NCBI GenBank assembly: GCA_910585555.1
Contig: CAJUFU010000055.1
Coordinates: 8,240 to 20,587, forward strand
Reading direction: 5' to 3'
Source: an uncultured Lachnospiraceae bacterium
GTDB lineage: Bacteria; Bacillota; Clostridia; Lachnospirales; Lachnospiraceae
Length of the DNA: 12,348 bases
In this document: positions 7,740 through 12,348 of the stretch, in pieces
Layout: every line of letters starts with the position of its first letter
Numbering within the stretch: the first letter of the stretch is position 1
Program-made: the position numbers and the translations under genes
Notes under the pieces: model-generated
What the model was told of the DNA's origin: nothing
Seen by the model: the letters and a program-made list of their open reading frames with translations, nothing else
The model's database searches: none

Positions 7740-7745
7740 CCTCCT
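7740..7745 (-). promoter_or_regulatory. Ribosome binding site that fixes the binding-protein start
   Basis: AGGAGG with 8 bases before the ATG at 7731. The in-frame GTG at 7749 lies just upstream of this site and is therefore not the start. Confidence 0.85.
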
Positions 7746-7833
7746 TCACCTATGGGCTGCATATTCTCTTTTTCTGCCGATTCCTGAGATGTCATATGTG
7801 AAAACATGCAACTTTTATTTGTTTCCTACTAAA

Positions 7834-7862
7834 ATCATATACAAAATGCACAAAAGAGTCTA
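7834..7862 (-). promoter_or_regulatory. Candidate sigma-A promoter of the ABC importer operon
   Basis: TAGACT (7862-7857), 17 bases, TATGAT (7839-7834) on the minus strand, four and five matches to TTGACA and TATAAT. The start would be near 7827 and the leader about 95 bases. The imperfect -35 is what one expects at a promoter needing an activator such as the AraC-type regulator encoded just upstream. Confidence 0.55.
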
Positions 7863-7909
7863 CTGGACAATACGCTTATATGTTTCACAATTCTGACACA
7901 TTGCCACAA
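7850..7909 (-). promoter_or_regulatory. Phased TTGT repeats upstream of the importer promoter, possible activator sites
   Basis: TTGT begins at 7909, 7890, 7870 and 7853 on the minus strand, intervals of 19, 20 and 17 bases. Three of the four are TTGTG. Direct repeats about two helical turns apart next to the -35 are the usual layout for AraC-type activators. Assignment to the YesN-like regulator is inference; the motif is short and the region AT-rich. Confidence 0.35.
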
Positions 7910-7925
7910 ACAGGGGTCTGCACAT

Positions 7926-7951
7926 AAAAAGCCCGGATTTCACTCCGGGCT
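7926..7951 (-). terminator. Intrinsic terminator overlapping the end of the response-regulator gene
   Basis: A perfect 8-bp stem (AGCCCGGA with TCCGGGCT) and 6-base loop, followed on the minus strand by TTTTT. The last codons of the regulator (Ser-Pro-Glu) are in the 5' arm and its TGA stop lies at the loop edge. Confidence 0.9.
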
Positions 7952-8698
7952 GTAACGATTCTGATATTCTGAGGGCGAAACGCCCACATATTTCTTAAAG
8001 GTGGCACTGAAATACGTAATGTTGCGATATCCCACCTGTTCTGCCACCTCATAGACCTTATGGCTATAATCCTGCAGAAGGCTCATGGCCACGCGCATAC
8101 GTTTCTTGGTCACAAAAGCCATCAGCGTGGAATCCGTCTCCTTGCGGAACAGATGACTCAAATGCCCCTCGCTGATTCCCAGGCTGTCCGCCACCGCCTT
8201 GACCGAGATATTGGGATTGGCGTAATTGACATCCACATAGGCGATGGCGTCCATGATATATTTACTCTTATCACCCGCATCCAGGCGCAGTTCCTGATTC
8301 TGCTGCTCCTTGCGCTCCGTATCCCGCTTATTCCTCTCAATAATCTTAAGGATGGTACTCTCCAGTTCCCCATCTTTAAAAGGCTTTAAAAGATAATCCG
8401 CCACACCCAGTTTAATGGCCTGCTGCGCATAGGTGAAATCATCATAAGCCGTGAGGAAAATCACATAGGGTTCCAATCCATATGCGTGAATTTGTTCAAT
8501 CATCTCGATCCCCATCATCTTCGGCATCCGAATATCCGTTACCACAATGTCCGGCCTGCATTTACGGATAATCTCCACGCCTTCCTCTCCGCTTGCCGCC
8601 TCTCCCATCACGATACAGTTGATCTTAGACCAGTCAGTTCCCATTATAATGCCCTGACGCACACGCTTTTCATCTTCCACTACCACTACCTTGTACAT
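7940..8698 (-). CDS. YesN-type response regulator (receiver plus AraC DNA-binding domain)
   Basis: A cytoplasmic transcription factor activated by phosphorylation. Of 252 residues, 1-120 are a receiver domain with acidic pocket Glu8-Asp9-Glu10, phospho-acceptor Asp55 in VVTDIRMPK, Thr83 and Lys105 (LLKPF). Residues about 148-250 are two AraC-type helix-turn-helix motifs, with ISVKAVADSLGISEGHLSHLFRK... and the conserved second half VGYRNITYFSATFKKYVGVSPSEY. It is the short form, without the long middle region of some YesN proteins. The start at 8698 has only a weak purine-rich site, AGAAGAAAG. The partner kinase should be the YesM-like protein, but that gene lies 1.3 kb upstream beyond a toxin-antitoxin pair. 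The regulator is 38 bases after the toxin stop with no clear promoter, so it is probably read from that transcript. Likely target: the importer operon directly downstream. Confidence 0.93.
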   Translation of the reverse strand: MYKVVVVEDEKRVRQGIIMGTDWSKINCIVMGEAASGEEGVEIIRKCRPDIVVTDIRMPKMMGIEMIEQIHAYGLEPYVIFLTAYDDFTYAQQAIKLGVADYLLKPFKDGELESTILKIIERNKRDTERKEQQNQELRLDAGDKSKYIMDAIAYVDVNYANPNISVKAVADSLGISEGHLSHLFRKETDSTLMAFVTKKRMRVAMSLLQDYSHKVYEVAEQVGYRNITYFSATFKKYVGVSPSEYQNRYSPE

Positions 8699-8736
8699 AC
8701 TTTCTTCTATTCCCTGTTCATATTCTAAAATTTATC

Positions 8737-9465
8737 TTACTTTATCTTAATCGGAGCTTCCATTCCCTTTTGATATTCCAATTTGCATATTACATCATTT
8801 ACCCGACTATATACTTCAATAAAATTAGGTTTATTTTTTATACCCTTCATTTTATTATAAGCTTCATCCAACTTAACAATCTGAGTTTTATACGCATCAA
8901 AATTCCCCAATTCTCTACCTGTTTCAATCCATATCTGACGCAATTCATCCATATCAATTTTTGTAATAAAAGACATCACATAAATATCCAATACATCCTT
9001 CATTCTTCTACATACACTTTCTCCAGAAATTGCATATAATTTGTCAGAAAGCATTTTAGCCAAACTTGCTCCTGTAATGGATATTCCGTTCACATAGGAG
9101 ACATAAGGTCTGCAAAATCGATTCTGCCTGACGCTTAAATCAATACTTGCGATCTTTTCTCCCATTTCATTGGTAATTCTAAAACCTGCAGATTTTCTTT
9201 CAGCAAATATTCTACTAGCTTGGACATCTAATGAGGAATCTACCTTTTTAACCGCGTTTCTCAGCGCCTTTTCCATTTCCTCCATAGAAGGAATTTCACC
9301 AATCCAATCTCCATCTATATCTCTGGTTGCTCTTTCAACTTTTGATGGATTATTATCCCTGATTGCAAGATTAAGAACCATCGCACCCTTAAACACAATC
9401 GGTACGCCTGCATATGACAACTCTTCCATCACCCTGTATAAAAATTCCATCAAATCCAAACACAT
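8737..9465 (-). CDS. AbiEii/MenT-type nucleotidyltransferase toxin
   Basis: The toxin half of a type IV (AbiE-type) toxin-antitoxin module. Related toxins are DNA-polymerase-beta-like nucleotidyltransferases, and some (MenT) add nucleotides to tRNA acceptor ends. The roughly 242-residue protein shows all four family motifs (numbered from the GTG described below): a nucleotide-binding loop FKGAMVLNL at 26-34, the metal-binding Asp pair in ATRDID (Asp50, Asp52), LSDKLYAI at about 140-147, and RRMKDVLDIY at 154-163. Length is slightly below the common 260-300. It starts at the ATG at 9465, with a GTG at 9468 equally possible; the antitoxin stop ends at 9469, so the two are translationally linked. 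Base composition and codon use are much more AT-rich than the flanking signalling genes, suggesting acquisition. The catalytic residues look intact; its cellular target is unknown. Confidence 0.85.
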   Translation of the reverse strand: MCLDLMEFLYRVMEELSYAGVPIVFKGAMVLNLAIRDNNPSKVERATRDIDGDWIGEIPSMEEMEKALRNAVKKVDSSLDVQASRIFAERKSAGFRITNEMGEKIASIDLSVRQNRFCRPYVSYVNGISITGASLAKMLSDKLYAISGESVCRRMKDVLDIYVMSFITKIDMDELRQIWIETGRELGNFDAYKTQIVKLDEAYNKMKGIKNKPNFIEVYSRVNDVICKLEYQKGMEAPIKIK

Positions 9466-9468
9466 CAC

Positions 9469-9879
9469 CTACTCTTTATAATAATCAACCGCCCATGCCT
9501 TATATTTCTCAAACCTAGACTGCAAATGTTCTGGCAATTCAAGTCCATCAAAACTCTCATTATGCCCGTCATAATAATTTGCCAAACACTCCGTGATAAT
9601 CTGCTCATCCCCATTTTGCTCCAAAAGGTCAATAATGGTTTGGGTTACTGTAGTACATACTAATCCATTCCGTTCTTCACACGCAAGTACCTCAAGAGAC
9701 GGTACCAAAATCTGTTCCGTCCCTTCTATATTTTGCTTTTTATTGACAAATATTTGTGCTGCTGGTCTATAACCGCCATTTGTTAGTCCTAAAAAATCTG
9801 CCGCTGTATCAAAAGCCAGTACACATTCCACATTCGCTAATAAATTTCTTAACTGATCATTATATGTTATAACTGCCAT
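9469..9879 (-). CDS. Short AbiEi-like antitoxin, apparently without the DNA-binding domain
   Basis: The gene directly before an AbiEii-type toxin and abutting it, which is the antitoxin position. The 136-residue product resembles the C-terminal part of AbiEi antitoxins: LAFDTAADFLGLTNGGYRPAAQIFV at about 21-45 matches the 'SALxxLGL' strand-helix region, and CTTVTQTIIDLLEQ at 75-88 matches the usual 'speRtllDll' helix. The N-terminal winged helix of about 60-80 residues found in typical AbiEi proteins is absent. No remnant is seen upstream, because the gene has its own AGAGGTG site and ATG. It therefore may neutralise the toxin without repressing the promoter. The gene is as AT-rich as its partner. 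The assignment depends partly on the neighbour; alone it would be a hypothetical protein. Confidence 0.65.
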   Translation of the reverse strand: MAVITYNDQLRNLLANVECVLAFDTAADFLGLTNGGYRPAAQIFVNKKQNIEGTEQILVPSLEVLACEERNGLVCTTVTQTIIDLLEQNGDEQIITECLANYYDGHNESFDGLELPEHLQSRFEKYKAWAVDYYKE

Positions 9880-9971
9880 TTACTTCACCTCTTCTTCATT
9901 TTAGACTTTGCATCTAATTTCAGCAGCTTAACTACCCTCATTCTCATCTTTGTGTTTATCAATCTATAACT

Positions 9972-10000
9972 ATTATACCTTCAATTACCGAAAAGTCCTA
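9972..10000 (-). promoter_or_regulatory. Candidate promoter of the toxin-antitoxin pair
   Basis: A perfect TATAAT at 9977-9972 with a weak -35, TAGGAC at 10000-9995, 17 bases away. It lies in the AT-rich 150-base gap between the kinase stop and the antitoxin. No terminator is visible in this gap, so read-through from the kinase gene is also likely. Confidence 0.45.
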
Positions 10001-10029
10001 CATATTTTACAATAAATCAGGAAAACCTT

Positions 10030-11814
10030 CTACGAATCCCTGCTTAAGGGAAGGGACAGATACACCTTCGTGCCAATCCCTTTCTCCGACTCTGTATACA
10101 ATCCATACTGCTCCCCATAATGAAGCCTGATGATCGCATCCACATTATTATAACCAATACTTTCGTGGCCGGATGTTCTGCCCTTCGCCGTCTGACCCGT
10201 TTCGTTAAGCTGTTCCACTTCCTCCGCCGTCATACCGGCACCGTCATCCTGCACCAGAATCTGTATAATCTCCCTTTCCAAATCCAAAGCACTGCCGTCT
10301 GCAGCGGCCGCCTGGAATCGGTCCGTCCCCTTCACCACAGACGCCTGCACCAGCACCGTTCCTGTCTCACAATCCGCAAGTCCGTGGATGATGGCATTCT
10401 CCACAATGGGCTGCAGCGTCAGTTTGGGAATCATGCAGTCCTCCAGTTCTTCCGGTATATCCACGATCAATTCAAACTTATCCTCGAAGCGTATCTTCTG
10501 AATCTCCGTATAGGCCTCCACCAGCGCAATCTCCTGGGAAAGCCGGATAATGGGTCTGGCGGAAATGCTCATCCTGAGAATCTGCGCCAGATTAGAAGCC
10601 ATGGAGCCCAATTCCGGCAGTCCGTTCTCTTTGGCCATCCACTTCATGGTATCCAGCGTATTATATAAAAAGTGGGGATTTAGCTGGGCCTGCATCATCT
10701 TGATATTACTGTCGCTCAATTCCCTCTCCCGCTGAATCAGTCTCTCCGTGTTGTCGATCAAATGCTTCGACATGGCGTTAAAACTCTCCGACAATTGTCC
10801 CAGTTCGTCGTCACTGTTGACTTCAATCTGGGTCTCATAGTTTCCCTTTTTAATCTCTCCGATGGCAAGCTGCATCCGCTGAATCGGTTTATAGATCAGA
10901 CGGCTGAAATAATAGGACAGGACAAGACAGACCAGTACACTGAATATTCCTGTCAGCACCGCAATCCCCAGCACATAATTTTTCATATCATTTAGAAAAG
11001 CCATGGGCTGACGGTACATAATATACAGGTTACATTCTTCATTATAATCCAAATAATAGAAACTGTCTTCCTCTATGCTCATACAGGGTGCTTCCATCTT
11101 AAACAAGGCTTTGCCTGCATTCACAATCTCCTCCGAATAACTTTCGCTGGAAAAGTACACAATCTCCCGGAAATCATCCATGACGTAGATGACTCCCTCC
11201 TGCTCTTTGCCCAGTCCCTTGAGCATATGATCAAAATTGTCTTTCACGATGGTGGCGATCACATACCCCTTCACCTCTCCATTGGTATCCAGTACAGGCT
11301 TCCCCACACGCAAATACTCCACTCTCTTTTCTCCCTCGTAGAGCCTTGCATTACAGACCACATACTCTCCCGGATGCCTGTCCGCCCGGTACAATATATT
11401 CCAGTTCAGGGACAATTTCTTACTGATATACTTGTTATCCGTCACCGTCATCTTCCGAAAACCCTCGCTGTCATAGATGGAAAAGCTGGCGTAACTGCCG
11501 CATTCTCCCGCCGCCGCAAACAGTTTCCGGTACAGGTCTTCCGCAAGCCTGTCGTCACCCTTTACCAGAAAAAGGCCAACCGCCTCATCCTCGCTCAATC
11601 TGCCCAGCACATCGAAAATATCCTGGAAAGCCTCCTCTAAAGATTCTTCCGCCATGGCAAGCGTGCTCTTCGCTTCCCTGTTCAGTTGATTCTGGTAGGT
11701 CAGATTCAATACCTGTAACAGCAGTAAATAGCCGCCCAGCATGGGAATGATTGACGCTACAATCATTCCTGTAAAAATTTTACCCAGAAAAGACAGCTTT
11801 CTTAAAAGTTTCAT
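10030..11814 (-). CDS. YesM-type membrane sensor histidine kinase
   Basis: A 594-residue kinase of the LytS/YesM family expected to phosphorylate the YesN-like regulator. The order is: membrane helix 13-36; extracytoplasmic sensor region of about 245 residues (Cache-like by size); second helix 281-302; HAMP linker 303-355 with DDELGQLSESFNAM; His kinase domain with phospho-acceptor His381 in LNPHFLYNTLD; N-box QPIVENAIIHG at 468-478; G1 box DDGAGM at 523-528; G2-like GHESIGYNNV at 549-558. All catalytic motifs are present. A variable Ala-rich insert sits at about 497-512. The ATG at 11814 has GGGGGA 4 bases upstream, a close spacing. Only about 15 bases separate the tRNA terminator from the gene, so its own promoter is not evident. 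In relatives the kinase is next to its regulator; here an AbiE pair lies between. Confidence 0.94.
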   Translation of the reverse strand: MKLLRKLSFLGKIFTGMIVASIIPMLGGYLLLLQVLNLTYQNQLNREAKSTLAMAEESLEEAFQDIFDVLGRLSEDEAVGLFLVKGDDRLAEDLYRKLFAAAGECGSYASFSIYDSEGFRKMTVTDNKYISKKLSLNWNILYRADRHPGEYVVCNARLYEGEKRVEYLRVGKPVLDTNGEVKGYVIATIVKDNFDHMLKGLGKEQEGVIYVMDDFREIVYFSSESYSEEIVNAGKALFKMEAPCMSIEEDSFYYLDYNEECNLYIMYRQPMAFLNDMKNYVLGIAVLTGIFSVLVCLVLSYYFSRLIYKPIQRMQLAIGEIKKGNYETQIEVNSDDELGQLSESFNAMSKHLIDNTERLIQRERELSDSNIKMMQAQLNPHFLYNTLDTMKWMAKENGLPELGSMASNLAQILRMSISARPIIRLSQEIALVEAYTEIQKIRFEDKFELIVDIPEELEDCMIPKLTLQPIVENAIIHGLADCETGTVLVQASVVKGTDRFQAAAADGSALDLEREIIQILVQDDGAGMTAEEVEQLNETGQTAKGRTSGHESIGYNNVDAIIRLHYGEQYGLYTESEKGIGTKVYLSLPLSRDS

Positions 11815-11828
11815 AGGTTCCCCCGCAT

Positions 11829-11870
11829 AAAAGAAAACAGCCCAATCCTCGTCTTTACAAAGGATTGAGC
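11829..11870 (-). terminator. Intrinsic terminator of the tRNA-Asp/tRNA-Leu transcript
   Basis: GCTCAATCCT (11870-11861) pairs with AGGATTGGGC (11849-11840) through 10 bp including one G-U, around an 11-base loop, followed by TGTTTTCTTTTA. The U-tract is interrupted by G and C, so termination may be incomplete. It ends 14 bases before the kinase ATG. Confidence 0.75.
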
Positions 11871-11883
11871 CATCTTTGAATAG

Positions 11884-11969
11884 TGCCGGCGACCGGAATC
11901 GAACCGGTACGGGAGGTTAGTCCCGCAGGATTTTAAGTCCTGTGCGTCTGCCAGTTCCGCCACGCCGGC
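11884..11969 (-). tRNA. tRNA-Leu (anticodon TAA)
   Basis: An 86-base cloverleaf. It has acceptor GCCGGCG with CGCCGGC and discriminator A, D arm GCGGAACTGGCAGACGC, anticodon arm CAGGA-CTTAAAA-TCCTG with anticodon TAA, the long leucine-type variable arm CGGGA/TCCCG, and T arm ACCGG-TTCGATT-CCGGT. No CCA is encoded (CTA follows). Confidence 0.97.
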
Positions 11970-12001
11970 ATATTACCAATATGATGAGTTTGTCTGTGAA
12001 A

Positions 12002-12075
12002 CGACCCGGATGGGACTCGAACCCACGACCTCCGCCGTGACAGGGCGGCGCTCTAACCAACTGAGCCACCGGGCC
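12002..12075 (-). tRNA. tRNA-Asp (anticodon GTC)
   Basis: A 74-base cloverleaf. It has acceptor GGCCCGG with CCGGGTC (one G-U) and discriminator G, D arm GCTCAGTTGGTTAGAGC, anticodon arm CCGCC-CTGTCAC-GGCGG with anticodon GTC, and T arm GTGGG-TTCGAGT-CCCAT. CCA is not encoded. It lies 32 bases before tRNA-Leu and starts about 13 bases after the expected transcription start of the promoter at 12095-12124. Confidence 0.97.
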
Positions 12076-12094
12076 TTTTTGTTTCAACTATCTT

Positions 12095-12124
12095 ATTATA
12101 TATCCAGAAGCCTGCCCATGTCAA
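12095..12124 (-). promoter_or_regulatory. Strong sigma-A promoter of tRNA-Asp/tRNA-Leu
   Basis: TTGACA (12124-12119) and TATAAT (12100-12095), both perfect, separated by 18 bases on the minus strand. Such a strong promoter suits stable RNA. With an incomplete terminator downstream it could also feed the kinase gene. Confidence 0.88.
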
Positions 12125-12125
12125 T

Positions 12126-12291
12126 GGAGTAAATCCCTTCGAGATTAACTTCGAGTAAATCCCTTCGGGATTAACTCCGTACAAATTCCTTTAGGAATTT
12201 GTACCCTCACAGTCCCTTTCGGTATTGACTGCGTTTATGGAGTAAGTCTATTCGGAATGAACTCCGACCTCTGGCGAATCCTTAGGGATTC
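12126..12291. repeat. Array of small variant palindromes beside the tRNA genes
   Basis: About 165 bases hold successive inverted repeats. Two adjacent copies (12126-12152 and 12152-12178) are a direct repeat with 26-base period, the second an 11-position stem GAGTAAATCCC/GGGATTAACTC with one mismatch and a TTC loop. Then comes a perfect 11-bp stem GTACAAATTCC/GGAATTTGTAC (12179-12204, loop TTTA). A CAGTC/GACTG palindrome follows at 12210-12231. Next is a diverged copy of the first type, GGAGT...TTCGG...ACTCC (12239-12265). Last is a perfect 6-bp stem GAATCC/GGATTC (12276-12291). None has a U-run, so they are not ordinary terminators. No coding frame is convincing here. Confidence 0.8.
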
Positions 12292-12295
12292 TTGA

Positions 12296-12348
12296 TGGAC
12301 CTTCGGGGACTCGAACCCAGGACCGACCGGTTATGAGCCGGTTGCTCT
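12296..12348 (-). tRNA. tRNA with anticodon CAT (Met, possibly Ile2), 5' part outside window
   Basis: The 3' 53 bases of a tRNA: anticodon arm ACCGG-CTCATAA-CCGGT with anticodon CAT, T loop TTCGAGT, acceptor strand AAGGTCC and discriminator A. No CCA is encoded. The T stem CTGGG/CCCCG has a U-C mismatch at its second pair. The missing 5' half prevents telling elongator Met from Ile2. Confidence 0.88.

Noticed and set aside
9901..9917. Operator hairpin TTAGA/TCTAA before the antitoxin
   Set aside because: Only 5 bp in AT-rich sequence, and the antitoxin seems to lack a DNA-binding domain; not distinguishable from chance.
10120..10668. Plus-strand frame of 182 codons inside the kinase gene
   Set aside because: It is antisense to the conserved catalytic domain of the kinase; its His/Arg-rich composition reflects the codons of the opposite strand.
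11815..11832. Five-codon leader peptide ATG CGG GGG AAC CTA TGA overlapping the kinase start
   Set aside because: It is very short and lies in the terminator tail and ribosome site; an ATGA overlap of this size is easily due to chance.
11884..12075. Integration site of a mobile element at the tRNA genes
   Set aside because: Both tRNAs are complete, no integrase is present and no duplicated tRNA 3' end was seen in the window.
12126..12291. CRISPR array
   Set aside because: The repeats are short palindromes with changing sequence, no regular unique spacers of 30 or more bases and no cas genes nearby.

Overview
The window looks like a chromosomal segment of a motile, moderate-GC clostridium, most likely a Lachnospiraceae-type Firmicute. 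The grounds are the flgM-flgN-flgK order, strong AGGAGG ribosome sites, a YesM/YesN two-component pair, and tRNA genes without an encoded CCA. The species cannot be named from this sequence. Every gene I can support lies on the minus strand, so transcription runs from high to low coordinates.

Layout, in the direction of transcription. (1) 12348-11829: a tRNA cluster. It holds a tRNA with anticodon CAT cut by the window edge, about 165 bp of small variant palindromes, a near-consensus sigma-A promoter, tRNA-Asp(GTC), tRNA-Leu(TAA) and an intrinsic terminator. (2) 11814-7926: a YesM-type sensor kinase, then an AT-rich AbiE-type (type IV) toxin-antitoxin pair, then a YesN-type response regulator ending in a terminator that overlaps its stop codon. 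The toxin-antitoxin pair sits between the two halves of what is normally an adjacent two-component pair. (3) 7930-3619: a promoter region, then an ABC importer made of a binding lipoprotein, a fused two-domain permease and an ATPase. By family it would usually be labelled 'iron(III) transport'. The binding protein lacks the tandem tyrosines of ferric-binding proteins and resembles the sugar-phosphate proteins AfuA and HptA in likely ligand residues and in its YesM/YesN context. (4) 3515-2062: a CPA2-type cation/proton antiporter with an acidic tail and a terminator. (5) 2035-1: a sigma-28 promoter driving flgM (anti-sigma-28), flgN (chaperone) and flgK (hook-filament junction protein, cut by the window edge).

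Proposed working model (inference): the kinase, perhaps with the lipoprotein, senses an extracellular phosphorylated sugar or related anion; the AraC-type regulator then activates the importer promoter. The AbiE module is a later insertion that now lies inside the signalling operon. The flagellar genes are a separate regulon with sigma-28/FlgM feedback. The items most worth following up are the split two-component system with its short antitoxin, the sugar-phosphate reassignment of the importer, and the palindrome array beside the tRNAs.
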